Assembly (NCBI GenBank): GCA_963703565.1
Contig: CAVPEW010000031.1
Span: forward strand, 1-27,501
Direction of reading: 5' to 3'
DNA from: CAVPEW01 sp963703565
Lineage (GTDB): Bacteria; Actinomycetota; Acidimicrobiia; Acidimicrobiales; VFJN01
Length of the DNA: 27,501 nucleotides
The position numbers and the translations under genes were made by a program. This document shows, piece after piece, positions 1 to 7,669 of the stretch. Position 1 is the first letter of the stretch. Every line of letters begins with the position of its first letter. The notes beneath the pieces are model-generated. The model saw nothing but the letters and a program-made list of their open reading frames with translations, was not told where the DNA came from and did not search any database.

Positions 1-1220
1 GGCACGCGCCCAGCCTGCCGGACCTGCCCCCCCTGCACGGAGGGGTCATGGGTTACCTAGGCTACGACGTGGTGCGCGAGGTCGAGCACCTGCCCGACCC
101 GCCCCCCGACGACCAGGGCCTGCCCGACGCCATGATGTCGGTGATCGGCCAGCTGGCCGCCTATGACCACTGGCGTCAGCGGGTCACCCTCGTCGACAAC
201 GTGATCGTCGGTCCGACCGCCACCACAGCGCAGCTCGATGCCGCCTACGACGGAGCGTTGGAGCGACTCGACCGACTCGCCCTCGACGGGTGCCGCCCGC
301 TGGCCGAGGCGCTCGTCGATCCGCCCCTGCTCGACGAGGAGCTGCCCGAGGTCCGCTCGACCATGGGCGCCGCCGACTACGAGCGGGCCGTGCGCGCCGC
401 CCAGGAGCACATCTGGGCCGGGGACGTCTTCCAGGTCGTCCTCTCGCAGCGCTTCGACTTCGACCTGGGGGCCGACCCCTTCGACGTCTACCGGGTGCTG
501 CGCCAGGTCAACCCGAGCCCCTACATGTACTTCGTGCGCCAGCCCGGCGTGACCCTGGTCGGCTCCTCGCCCGAGCCGATGGTGCAGCTGCTCGACGGCA
601 CTGTCGTGTCGCGCCCCATCGCCGGCACCCGCTTCCGGGGCCGCACCGACGAGCACGACCGTCGCCTGGGGGCGGAGCTGCTCGAGCACCCCAAGGAGCG
701 CGCGGAGCACGTCATGCTGGTCGACCTGGCCCGCAACGACGTCGGGCGGGTCGTCGAGTTCGGCAGCGAGCGCGTCGACGAGCTGATGACCCTGGAGCGC
801 TACAGCCACGTCATGCACCTGACCTCGCAGGTCTCGGGGCGGCTGAGGGCCGATCGGGGTGCCATCGACGTGCTGCGCGCCACCCTGCCCGCAGGCACGG
901 TGAGCGGCGCCCCGAAGGTGCGGGCGATGCAGCTCATCGACGCCCTCGAGCCGGTCAAGCGGGGCCCCTACGCGGGCGTGGTCGGCTACCTGGACTTCTC
1001 GGGCAACGTCGACACGGCGATCGCGATCCGCACGATGGTTGCCACCGACGACGGTCGGGCCAGCGTGCAGGCGGGAGCCGGCGTGGTGGCCGACAGCGTG
1101 CCAGCCGACGAGGAGCTGGAGTGCCGCAACAAGGCCAGGGCGTTGCTCGCAGCGGTGCCCGCCGCGCGCCGCATGCGCGCCGAGCGCATCCGCGCCGCCC
1201 GCTCCGGATCGCCCACCTAG
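1..1220 (+). CDS. trpE: anthranilate synthase component I (5' partial)
   Basis: This is the large subunit of anthranilate synthase, which turns chorismate into anthranilate with ammonia or glutamine-derived nitrogen from TrpG, the first step of tryptophan synthesis. The frame is open from base 3, so the gene starts before the window; about 405 codons of a usual ~500 are present. The visible part is the chorismate-binding domain, with the motifs GGVMGYLGYD near the left edge, IAGTRFRG, HVMLVDLARND, PAGTVSGAPKVRAM, and a C-terminal GAGVVADSVP followed by EELECRNKA. An internal ATG at 48 is not the start, because conserved TrpE sequence precedes it. The TrpE-like PAGTVSGAPK block and the trpC-F-B-A genes downstream favour TrpE over the paralogues PabB and MenF. 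Its TAG stop is also the first half of a possible -10 box for the next gene. Confidence 0.95.
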   Translation, partial: HAPSLPDLPPLHGGVMGYLGYDVVREVEHLPDPPPDDQGLPDAMMSVIGQLAAYDHWRQRVTLVDNVIVGPTATTAQLDAAYDGALERLDRLALDGCRPLAEALVDPPLLDEELPEVRSTMGAADYERAVRAAQEHIWAGDVFQVVLSQRFDFDLGADPFDVYRVLRQVNPSPYMYFVRQPGVTLVGSSPEPMVQLLDGTVVSRPIAGTRFRGRTDEHDRRLGAELLEHPKERAEHVMLVDLARNDVGRVVEFGSERVDELMTLERYSHVMHLTSQVSGRLRADRGAIDVLRATLPAGTVSGAPKVRAMQLIDALEPVKRGPYAGVVGYLDFSGNVDTAIAIRTMVATDDGRASVQAGAGVVADSVPADEELECRNKARALLAAVPAARRMRAERIRAARSGSPT

Positions 1221-1223
1221 CCT
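1218..1223 (+). promoter_or_regulatory. putative -10 box TAGCCT for ygfZ
   Basis: TAGCCT ends 8 nt before the ATG at 1232 and includes the trpE stop codon. The spacing fits a leaderless transcript that starts at or next to the start codon. No good -35 box is visible, and the support is only the recurrence of such TAnnnT boxes in this window. Confidence 0.3.
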
Positions 1224-1231
1224 GCGGGACC

Positions 1232-2161
1232 ATGGACCTGCGCTGCCAGCCGGGCGCCGCCGACGCGGCATGGGTCGTGGTGCGCGCTCGGGGCGCCGAC
1301 GCGCTCGGCTACCTGCAGGGCCAGACCAGCCAGGACCTGTCGGGGCTGGGCCCGGGCGCGACCACCTGGACCCTGCTGCTCGAGCCCACCGGCCGGCTGA
1401 CCGCGTGGCTGCGGGTGACGCGCACCGGCGACGACGAGATCGTCCTCGACGCGCAGGGCGACGACGCGGGACCGGTGCTCGATCGCCTCGGTCGCTTCCG
1501 GCTGCGCAGCGACGTCACGTTCGAGGTCCTGGATTGGCGCGCCGTCGCCCTGCGTGGCCCGGGCACTGCTGCCCGGGCGGCCGGCGGCGGGAGCGACGCA
1601 GCGGAGAGCGCCGGGGGCACGGCGATGGTCCTGCCGGCCGGCTGGCCCGGCGTCGAAGGCGTGGACCTGCTGGGCCCGGACCCGCAGATCCCGCCGGGCG
1701 TGGAGCGCGCCGCCCCCGGCGACCTCGAGGCCCTCCGGGTGGAGGCGGGGGTGCCTCGGCTCGGCGCCGAGCTGGACGGCTCGACTATCCCCGCCGAGGT
1801 CGGAGCCTGGATGATCGACGCTTCGGTCAGCTTCACCAAGGGATGCTTCACCGGCCAGGAGCTCGTGGCGCGCATCGACAGCCGTGGTGGTCGGGTTCCA
1901 CGCCCGCTGCGCGCCCTGGTGCTCTCGGGCGAGCGGGCACCGGCCCCGGGGGCCGACGTCGTGGCCGCGGTAACCGACCCGGGGGGCGCTCCGGGCACGG
2001 GCGAGCAGGTCGGGCGGGTCACCTCCACCGCCCGGTCCGCCGCCTTGGGCCCTGTCGCGTTGGCCCCCCTGGCGCGCAAGGTCGCCGTCGGCGCAGCGGT
2101 CCTCGTCGCGCTGGACGGCGGCTGGGTCGAGGCGGAGGTCCGGGCGGTGCCGCTGCGTTGA
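1232..2161 (+). CDS. ygfZ: YgfZ/GcvT-family folate-binding protein
   Basis: This 309-residue protein belongs to the YgfZ (IBA57-like) branch of the aminomethyltransferase fold, which binds tetrahydrofolate and helps to make or repair certain Fe-S enzymes. The family signature K-G-C-F-T-G-Q-E lies at about residues 203-210, with the conserved cysteine at about 205. The N-terminal part has YLQGQTSQDL and LLLEPTGRL, as expected for the family. The ATG at 1232 is 11 bp after the trpE stop and gives a protein of normal length. A Gly/Ala-rich insert near residue 115 is probably a surface loop. The next gene overlaps its TGA, so the two are probably translated together. The role is inferred from the family; nothing here shows which Fe-S enzyme it serves. 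Confidence 0.88.
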   Translation: MDLRCQPGAADAAWVVVRARGADALGYLQGQTSQDLSGLGPGATTWTLLLEPTGRLTAWLRVTRTGDDEIVLDAQGDDAGPVLDRLGRFRLRSDVTFEVLDWRAVALRGPGTAARAAGGGSDAAESAGGTAMVLPAGWPGVEGVDLLGPDPQIPPGVERAAPGDLEALRVEAGVPRLGAELDGSTIPAEVGAWMIDASVSFTKGCFTGQELVARIDSRGGRVPRPLRALVLSGERAPAPGADVVAAVTDPGGAPGTGEQVGRVTSTARSAALGPVALAPLARKVAVGAAVLVALDGGWVEAEVRAVPLR

Positions 2162-2163
2162 AC

Positions 2164-3069
2164 GTGACCCGGGCGCCGGGGTGGGCGGCCGGCGTGGTCG
2201 TCCTGGTGATGGTGGTCACTGCGGGGTGCAGCGACGGTGGGGGGAGCGACGGGCGCCCCGGCGCGGCGACGACCACCTCGTGGCCGTCCTCCACGACCTC
2301 GACGAGCCTGACCGACTACACCGGGGTGACCCTTGCGGTGGTCCCGGGTTCTTCGACCACGACCACGCTGCGGTCCGGCTTCATGACGGTCTCGGGCACG
2401 GTGCGGGGCCCGGACGGCCCGGTGGCGGGCGCCACCGTGCGACTCGAGCGCTTCGACGTCGCCGGCAGGGCCACAGAGTTCGAGGTCGGCACCGACGGTG
2501 CCGGGCGCTACCAGTTGCGTGGCGCGCCGGGCGGCCGCTACCGGGTCCGGGCCTGGCGCAGTCCAGACCTGGTCCAGGGCGAGCCAGTGGTCGGCTTCCT
2601 CGCGGCGACTCCCGACCAGCGGCTCGACCTGGTCACCGAGCGCGTGGGAGGGGTGTCGGTGGCCGCGGCAACCGCTCCGGACCCCGCCCGGGAAGGCCAG
2701 GCGGTGAACCTCGCCGTCTCGGTCACCGAGCGCGTGGTCGACGGCGACGGCGTCGTCAGGCATCGCGCGGTCGGCTCGCGGCCGGTCTCGCTCGGCGGTC
2801 TCGGGGCGTGGGTGAGCGCCGACGGGAGCCGTGCGGTGCGCGTCGAGGCCAGCACCGACGGTGCGGGCAGGGCGTCCTTCGCCCTGCGTTGCGTGCGCCC
2901 GGGGCCGGCCGGGTTGACGCTCCGGGTCGCCCCGCCCGCCGCGGTGGACCCCGTGCCGGCGGGTGCGGCCACGCCCGCCGCCGCGTCGTTCGGGCTCGAT
3001 GTGGCCGACTGCGTCGAGACCGCCACCGGGGCCGGGTCGGGCTCGTCGTCCACGACGGCGGCGCCGTGA
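2164..3069 (+). CDS. lipoprotein with carboxypeptidase-regulatory-like domain
   Basis: This predicted lipoprotein has 301 residues from the GTG at 2164. A TTG at 2158, which overlaps the ygfZ stop as TTGA, is an equally possible start. The N terminus has a basic residue, a hydrophobic stretch and a lipobox, V-T-A-G-C, with the lipid-modified cysteine at about residue 22. A Ser/Thr/Pro-rich linker with TTT and STT runs follows. Residues of about 75-150 look like a carboxypeptidase-regulatory or transthyretin-like beta-sandwich (VSGTVRGPDGPVAGATV, then GRYQLRGAPGGRYRVRAW). The C-terminal half looks like a second Ig-like domain and ends in another Ser/Thr tail. It probably sits on the outer face of the membrane. 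No catalytic motif is visible, and its place among trp genes suggests only co-transcription. Confidence 0.78.
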   Translation: MTRAPGWAAGVVVLVMVVTAGCSDGGGSDGRPGAATTTSWPSSTTSTSLTDYTGVTLAVVPGSSTTTTLRSGFMTVSGTVRGPDGPVAGATVRLERFDVAGRATEFEVGTDGAGRYQLRGAPGGRYRVRAWRSPDLVQGEPVVGFLAATPDQRLDLVTERVGGVSVAAATAPDPAREGQAVNLAVSVTERVVDGDGVVRHRAVGSRPVSLGGLGAWVSADGSRAVRVEASTDGAGRASFALRCVRPGPAGLTLRVAPPAAVDPVPAGAATPAAASFGLDVADCVETATGAGSGSSSTTAAP

Positions 3070-3083
3070 ACCGTCGTCGCATG

Positions 3084-3089
3084 TAGCGT
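3084..3089 (+). promoter_or_regulatory. putative -10 box TAGCGT for the ABM gene
   Basis: TAGCGT ends 7 nt before the ATG at 3097, in the short gap after the lipoprotein gene. The same hexamer at similar spacing precedes other genes in this window, which suggests a leaderless promoter for the ABM-trpC part of the cluster. Confidence 0.35.
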
Positions 3090-3096
3090 CGTCGCC

Positions 3097-3407
3097 ATGG
3101 CCGAAAAGGTTGCGATCATCGCGCGCATCGACGTCCAGCCCGACCACGCGGACGAGGCCGAGGGCCTCCTGCGAGCCCTGATCGACGCTGCCGCCGGCGA
3201 GTCCGGGACCGAGGTGTACGCGCTGCACCGCGACGGGCCGACGTTCTGGTTCTGGGAGCTGTACCGCGACGCGGAAGCGTTGGCCGAGCACGGCACCAGC
3301 CCTGCGCTCGCTGAGGCCTTCGGTGGCCGGCTCTCGGACTTGCTGGCCGGTCCGCCCGAGCTGCACACGGTGACCCCTCTGGCAGCCAAGGGCATCGAGG
3401 CTTCTGA
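3097..3407 (+). CDS. antibiotic biosynthesis monooxygenase (ABM)-like protein, stop lost by frameshift
   Basis: This small dimeric alpha/beta-barrel protein resembles the ABM/YgiN family of quinol or heme-degrading monooxygenases. Visible signs are the N-terminal strand KVAIIARIDVQP, the central YALHRDGPTFWFWELYRD and the usual ~100-residue size, ending near TPLAAKGIEAS. As read here, the frame has no stop after that and runs on through trpC to 4386 with no family resemblance. If one A were restored between 3404 and 3405, the frame would end in TGA at 3405-3407, overlapping a trpC ATG. I therefore place the true end at 3407, which is a frame away from the start in this sequence. The substrate is unknown. 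Its position next to trpC suggests co-expression, not a step in tryptophan synthesis. Confidence 0.75.
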
Positions 3408-4198
3408 GCGGCACGTACCTGGACCGGATCCTGGCCGCGCACCGCGACGCGGCCCGGTCCGATCCCCGCCCGCTCGAGGCGGTGCTCGAGGCTGCTCGGG
3501 CCCTGTCCTCGCCGGTCCGGAGCCTGCGATCGGCACTGGACGCGCCGGGCCTGTCGGTCATCGCCGAGGTGAAGCGACGCTCGCCGTCGAAGGGCGACCT
3601 CGCGGCGGGCATCGACCCCGCCCGGCTCGCCGGCCAGTACGAAGCCGGGGGTGCGGCGGCAGTCTCGGTGCTGACCGACCCGGGGTTCTTCGGTGGCTCG
3701 CCCGCCGACCTGGAGGCGGCGCGGGCGGTGGTCGGCGTGCCCGTGCTGCGAAAGGACTTCACGGTCGCGCCCGCCGACGTGTGCGACGCCCGGGTGATGG
3801 GAGCCGACGCGATCCTGCTCATCGTCGCCGCGCTCGACGATGCCGAGCTGGGAGATCTCCACGCCCTCGCCGGCGAGCTCGCCCTGGGCGCGCTCGTGGA
3901 GGTCCACGACGAAGCCGAGCTGGAGCGCGCCCTGGCGGTGGGCGCTGGGGTGATCGGCGTCAACCAGCGCGATCTGGTCACCTTCGAGGTGGACTCGCAC
4001 CGGGCGGTGCGGGTCGCTGCGGCGATGCCCAACGGGGTGGTGCGCGTGGCGGAGTCGGGCGTGCGGGGGCCGGCCGACGCCCGGGTCCTTGCCGCCGCGG
4101 GCTTCGACGCGGTGCTGGTGGGCGAGTCCCTGGTCACCGCGGCCGACCCGGCCGAGGCGGTGCGCCAGCTCCGCGACCACCCGGGGTCGCGCCGGTAG
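3404..4198 (+). CDS. trpC: indole-3-glycerol phosphate synthase
   Basis: This enzyme closes the indole ring by converting carboxyphenylaminodeoxyribulose phosphate into indole-3-glycerol phosphate. From residue 1 at 3404 the protein has 264 residues, the usual length. The N-terminal helix reads GTYLDRILAAHRDAA, typical for the family. The TIM barrel shows AEVKRRSPSKG (E55, K57, S60-G64), VLRKDFTV (K117), GVNQRDL, VAESGV and VLVGESLV. The frame is open from 3374 but has no ATG, GTG or TTG before the first conserved helix. The first base set at 3404 is CTG, and a GTG at 3482 would delete the family helix. The best explanation is a lost A that would make ATGAGC overlap the ABM stop. The reaction assignment is firm; the start is not. 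Confidence 0.93.
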   Translation: MSGTYLDRILAAHRDAARSDPRPLEAVLEAARALSSPVRSLRSALDAPGLSVIAEVKRRSPSKGDLAAGIDPARLAGQYEAGGAAAVSVLTDPGFFGGSPADLEAARAVVGVPVLRKDFTVAPADVCDARVMGADAILLIVAALDDAELGDLHALAGELALGALVEVHDEAELERALAVGAGVIGVNQRDLVTFEVDSHRAVRVAAAMPNGVVRVAESGVRGPADARVLAAAGFDAVLVGESLVTAADPAEAVRQLRDHPGSRR

Positions 4199-4201
4199 CC
4201 T
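4196..4201 (+). promoter_or_regulatory. putative -10 box TAGCCT for trpF
   Basis: TAGCCT ends 6 nt before the GTG at 4208 and contains the trpC TAG stop. It matches the box before ygfZ in sequence and position. Read-through from upstream genes is also likely, so this may be an internal promoter or chance. Confidence 0.28.
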
Positions 4202-4207
4202 GCACCG

Positions 4208-4864
4208 GTGTTCGTCAAGATCTGCGGGATCACCTGCGAGGAGGACGCGCTCCTCGCGGTGGCCATGGGGGCGGACGCAGTCGGCTTCGTGTTCGCCCCG
4301 TCGCCGCGCCAGGTGGCGGTCGGGCGAGCAGCCGACATAGTCAAGAGGCTTCCGCCCGACGTCTTGACGGTTGGGGTCTTCCGTGACGAGGCCCCCGAGC
4401 GGGTGGTGGAGCTGGTCGGCTCGGCCGGCCTCGGCGCGGCCCAGCTCCACGGCCACGAGAACGAGGAGACGACCCGCTGGGTGCGCGAGCGGGTCTCGGT
4501 GGTCATCAAGGCCTTCCCCGGTGGCGACCCTCTGCTGGAGCGGGCCGCCTCCTTCGGTGCCGACATCGTGCTGGTCGACTCGGCCAGCCCCGGGTCGGGT
4601 CGGGTGTTCGACTGGTCGCTGGCCGAGGGCGCTCCGTCGGGCCTGCGGGTGCTCCTGGCCGGGGGGCTCACCCCCGACAACGTCGGTGATGCCGTTCGCC
4701 GGGTCCGGCCCTGGGGGGTCGACGTGGCCACCGGCGTCGAGGTGGCACCGGGTCGCAAGGACGCCTCCAAGGTCCGCTCCTTCGTCAACGCCGCTCGCGC
4801 CGCAGAGCCCGCAGGGCACCGCGGCGGCGACGAGAGGCCCTTCGACTGGATGGTCGAGGGGTGA
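4208..4864 (+). CDS. trpF: phosphoribosylanthranilate isomerase
   Basis: TrpF carries out the Amadori rearrangement of phosphoribosylanthranilate, the step before TrpC. The protein has 218 residues from a GTG start that lies 9 bp after the trpC stop. It begins with VKICGIT, where the cysteine is the general base, followed by GADAVGFVFAPSPRQV. Further on are QLHGHE, the catalytic-aspartate region LVDSASPGSG with VFDWSL, and the phosphate-binding LLAGGLTPDNV, as expected for this TIM barrel. Many actinobacteria use a dual-function PriA for this reaction and lack trpF; having a separate trpF is therefore worth noting for the lineage. The motifs leave little doubt about the family. Confidence 0.94.
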   Translation: MFVKICGITCEEDALLAVAMGADAVGFVFAPSPRQVAVGRAADIVKRLPPDVLTVGVFRDEAPERVVELVGSAGLGAAQLHGHENEETTRWVRERVSVVIKAFPGGDPLLERAASFGADIVLVDSASPGSGRVFDWSLAEGAPSGLRVLLAGGLTPDNVGDAVRRVRPWGVDVATGVEVAPGRKDASKVRSFVNAARAAEPAGHRGGDERPFDWMVEG

Positions 4865-4882
4865 CGCCGCGAGCCTTGCCCA

Positions 4883-6124
4883 GTGCCCGCTGATCCCGTG
4901 ACCCCTGCCGGTGGATCGCCGAATCCCGCAGCCCGCCCGTCCAGCGCCGTGATGGGTGAGCCCGACGAGCGTGGGCGCTTCGGGCGCTTCGGTGGCCGCT
5001 TCGTGCCCGAGACGCTGGTGGGGGCGTGCGCCGAGCTGGAGGTCGCCTTCCGCCAGGCGTGGGCCGAGCCGGCCTTCCGTGCGGAGCTCGATGCGCTCCT
5101 GCGTGACTACGCCGGGCGCCCCTCGATGCTCTACGCCGCCACCCGCCTCTCCGAGCAGCTCGGCGTCGAGGTGCTGCTCAAGCGCGAGGACCTCAACCAC
5201 ACGGGATCGCACAAGATCAACAACGTGCTGGGCCAGGCGCTGCTCGCCAAGCGGATGGGCAAGACCAGGCTGATCGCCGAGACCGGGGCGGGTCAGCACG
5301 GGGTGGCCGCCGCCACCGCCGCCGCCCTGTTGGGGCTGGAGTGCGTCGTGTACATGGGCGAGGTCGACATGGCGCGCCAGGAGCTCAACGTGTTCCGGAT
5401 GCGCCTGCTCGGCGCCGAGGTGCGCCCGGCCTCGTCGGGGGCCCGAACCCTCAAGGACGCGATCAACGAGGCCATGCGGGACTGGGTGGCGACGGTGACC
5501 GGCAGCCACTACCTGCTCGGTTCGGTCATGGGGCCGCACCCGTACCCGTGGATGGTCCGGGAGCTGCACAGCGTCATCGGCGACGAGGCCCGGGAGCAGT
5601 GCCGCGCCAAGCTGGGCCGCGACCCCGACGTGGTCACGGCTTGCGTCGGCGGCGGCTCGAACGCCATCGGGATCTTCTCGGGCTTCGCCGAGCTGCCGGC
5701 GGTCGAGCTCGTCGGGGTCGAGCCTGCCGGGGGTGCGGCGGTGTCGCACGGCGTGCCCGGCGTGGTGCACGGTTCGATGTCGTTCCTTCTCCAGGACGAG
5801 TACGGCCAGGTCCTCGAGGCGGAGTCGATCTCGGCCGGCCTCGACTACCCGGGCATCGGCCCGGAGCACGCCCACCTGGCCGACATCGGCCGGGCCCGCT
5901 ACGAGTCCGTCAACGACGCAGAGGTGCTCGAGGCCTTCGCGGTGCTGGCTCGCACGGAGGGCATCATCGCCGCGCTGGAGTCCGCGCACGCCCTGGCCTG
6001 GGTGCTGCGCTCCCGTGCAGAGCTGGCGGGAAGGGTGGTGCTGGTGAACCTGTCGGGGCGTGGCGACAAGGACGTGGCCCAGGTCGCCGCTCTCGACGAA
6101 GCCGGCGGCGTCGCCGGTGGGTGA
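4883..6124 (+). CDS. trpB: tryptophan synthase beta chain
   Basis: TrpB is the pyridoxal-phosphate subunit that joins indole to serine. The protein has 413 residues from GTG 4883. The lysine that binds PLP is K111 in HTGSHKINN, and the sequence continues with ETGAGQHGVA, YMGEVDMARQ, NVFRMRLLGAEV, LLGSVMGPHPYPWMV and the PLP phosphate-binding GGGSNAIG. It ends with VNLSGRGDKD, typical of TrpB1. An ATG at 4952 just before GEPDERGRFGRFGGRFVPETL would remove a 23-residue low-complexity leader and is a good alternative start, because family members usually begin close to that point. The stop overlaps the proposed trpA start by 8 bp, which fits the paired production of the alpha2beta2 complex. Confidence 0.96.
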   Translation: MPADPVTPAGGSPNPAARPSSAVMGEPDERGRFGRFGGRFVPETLVGACAELEVAFRQAWAEPAFRAELDALLRDYAGRPSMLYAATRLSEQLGVEVLLKREDLNHTGSHKINNVLGQALLAKRMGKTRLIAETGAGQHGVAAATAAALLGLECVVYMGEVDMARQELNVFRMRLLGAEVRPASSGARTLKDAINEAMRDWVATVTGSHYLLGSVMGPHPYPWMVRELHSVIGDEAREQCRAKLGRDPDVVTACVGGGSNAIGIFSGFAELPAVELVGVEPAGGAAVSHGVPGVVHGSMSFLLQDEYGQVLEAESISAGLDYPGIGPEHAHLADIGRARYESVNDAEVLEAFAVLARTEGIIAALESAHALAWVLRSRAELAGRVVLVNLSGRGDKDVAQVAALDEAGGVAGG

Positions 6125-6908
6125 TCGCACGGTGCATTCCGCGGGGCGCCTCGAGGCCCACCTTCGAGCGCGTCGCAGCGCTGGAGCGAAGCTGCTCGTT
6201 CCCTACGTGACCGCCGGGCTGGGCCCGTGGGTGGAGGTGGTGCGTGCCTACGCGGCCAACGGGGCCGATGCGGTCGAGATCGGCATACCGTTCTCGGACC
6301 CGGTGATGGACGGCCCTGTCATCCAGGAGGCGTCCGAACGTGCGCTGGCCGCCGGCACCAACCTGACCACGGTGCTCGAGGGGCTCCGCCGGGTCGACGT
6401 CGGGATCCCCTTGGTGGTGATGACCTACTTCAACATCGCGTTCCGAGCGGGCGTCGATCGCTTCGCCGCGGAGGCGGCGGCCGCGGGCGTGTCGGGGATC
6501 GTGCTGCCGGACGTACCCCTCGAGGAGCTCGACGAGTGGGAGCCGGCGGCGGTGGCGGCTGGGCTCGAGACGGTGCAGCTTGCATCGCCGATCACGCCCG
6601 ATGAGCGCCTCGCACGGCTGTGCGCCCGGTCGCGGGGCTTCGTCTACGGAGTCAACCTGCTGGGCGTGACCGGCGAACGTGCCGAGCTGGCCGGATCGTC
6701 CGCAGCCCTCGCCCGGCGCTGCAAGGCCGTGACCGACCTGCCGGTGGTGATGGGATTCGGCATCTCCACGCCGGGCCAGGCGGTGCAGGCTTCGCAGAGC
6801 GCCGACGGCGTGATCGTCGCCTCGGCCCTGATGCGCCTGGCTCTCGAGGGGGCTTCACCCGAGCGCCTGGGCGCCCAGGTGGGGCAGTTCCGCGCCGCGC
6901 TCGGCTGA
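6117..6908 (+). CDS. trpA: tryptophan synthase alpha chain
   Basis: TrpA cleaves indole-3-glycerol phosphate and passes indole to TrpB through a tunnel. The protein has 263 residues from the GTG at 6117, which overlaps the end of trpB. A GTG at 6132 would give a protein 5 residues shorter and cannot be excluded. The catalytic acids are E54 in VEIGIPFSDP and D65 in VMDGPVIQ. Other family blocks are VVMTYFN, GIVLPDVPLEE and VMGFGIS. Where most family members have SVTGVTG this one has GVNLLGVTG, a modest variation in the loop near the phosphate. A larger open frame upstream inside trpB is only an overlap. It is the last gene of the trp run and faces the next gene tail to tail. Confidence 0.95.
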   Translation: MGDRTVHSAGRLEAHLRARRSAGAKLLVPYVTAGLGPWVEVVRAYAANGADAVEIGIPFSDPVMDGPVIQEASERALAAGTNLTTVLEGLRRVDVGIPLVVMTYFNIAFRAGVDRFAAEAAAAGVSGIVLPDVPLEELDEWEPAAVAAGLETVQLASPITPDERLARLCARSRGFVYGVNLLGVTGERAELAGSSAALARRCKAVTDLPVVMGFGISTPGQAVQASQSADGVIVASALMRLALEGASPERLGAQVGQFRAALG

Positions 6909-6961
6909 GCGCACCTCTCCCCACGGTCTGGGTCGGTCGTCGGTCGGGGTCGACCGCGGGC

Positions 6962-7615
6962 TCAGGCGCCGCAGAGGTGCTCGGACAGGAAGGTGGAGGC
7001 CCTGCTCCACAGCGTGGCGGCGGCCTCGACGTCATAGGAGCTGCGGTCGGCCTCGGCGAACCACGGTCCGGTCCCGGGGTAGTCGTAGGCCTCGACCTGC
7101 TTGTCGAGCAGTCGCAGGTCGGCCTCGAGCAGCACCCGCTGGTCGTCCTCGACGTAGGGGTCCCGGCCGGCGAAGTGCAGCTGGAAGGCGCACGACGCGG
7201 CGGCGAAGTCGATGTCCTGGCTCCCGTAGGCGGCCACGACCGCGGCGACGCGCCCGGCGGCGCGCGCGGCGAGCCACAACGCCATGGAGGCCCCGGAGGA
7301 GAACCCGACGACGCCGACCGCTTCGCCGACGGTGGCGTCGAGGCCCAGCAGGGTGTGCAGGCTGGCCGCGCACAGGTGGGCGATCTCGTCGGGCCTGGCG
7401 CGCCCGAGGCGGGCAGCGGCCTCGGCTTCGCTGTGCACGGGTTCACCGCCGAACAGGTCGGGGGAGAGGGCCACGAAGCCGGCGCCGGCGAGCCGGTCGC
7501 ACCAGTGGTTGAACGTCGGACCCGGACCCCACCAGGAGGGCAGCACCAGCACCCCCGGCCCGCGGCCGGAGTCGGGCAGCGAGAGGTAACCGGTGCCGGC
7601 GCGTCGGGGGTCCAT
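6962..7615 (-). CDS. dienelactone hydrolase family protein, catalytic His missing
   Basis: This 217-residue alpha/beta hydrolase resembles dienelactone hydrolase. It has the family start GVLVLPSWWG, SPDLFGGE, a nucleophile elbow G-F-S-S-G with Ser106 in place of the classical cysteine, and the acid region FAGRDPYVEDD (D152 is the likely acid). In the usual position of the catalytic histidine (YPGTGHWF in many relatives) the sequence reads YPGTGPWF, with proline at 184. The codon is CCG, two changes away from a His codon. The enzyme may be inactive, may use another residue, or may have a binding role. The ATG at 7615 was chosen over longer frames because homology starts there and a TACGGT box lies 6 nt upstream. 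It is divergent from the next gene. Confidence 0.85.
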   Translation of the reverse strand: MDPRRAGTGYLSLPDSGRGPGVLVLPSWWGPGPTFNHWCDRLAGAGFVALSPDLFGGEPVHSEAEAAARLGRARPDEIAHLCAASLHTLLGLDATVGEAVGVVGFSSGASMALWLAARAAGRVAAVVAAYGSQDIDFAAASCAFQLHFAGRDPYVEDDQRVLLEADLRLLDKQVEAYDYPGTGPWFAEADRSSYDVEAAATLWSRASTFLSEHLCGA

Positions 7616-7669
7616 CGGGGCACCGTACCGTCGGGTCGCCGACCCGGCGCGGCGGTAGCGTGCGAGGTC
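7616..7669. promoter_or_regulatory. divergent promoter region with central palindrome
   Basis: The 54 bp between two divergent start codons hold a possible -10 box on each strand. TACGGT on the minus strand (7622-7627) is 6 nt from the ATG at 7615. TAGCGT on the plus strand (7656-7661) is 8 nt from the GTG at 7670. Between them, 7633-7645, lies a perfect inverted repeat GGGTCG-C-CGACCC. Its place in the -18 to -37 zone of both presumed transcripts would suit an operator that acts on both genes. No regulator is identified. Confidence 0.4.

Noticed and set aside
3408..4386. Continuation of the ABM reading frame through trpC
   Set aside because: The frame stays open after the ABM domain only because high GC leaves few stops; no homology appears after 3407 and trpC motifs are clear in another frame.
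1309..4788. Long minus-strand reading frame of over 1100 residues opposite the trp genes
   Set aside because: High-GC shadow: Arg/Pro/Ser/Thr-rich, no domain, and lies over well-supported plus-strand genes.
3116..6130. Long minus-strand reading frame opposite trpC-trpB
   Set aside because: A reverse-strand shadow rich in Arg, His and Gly with no recognisable domain, lying opposite four well-supported genes.
6909..6961. Possible terminator between trpA and the hydrolase-like gene
   Set aside because: Only weak GGTCG/CGACC pairing and no T-run; not convincing.
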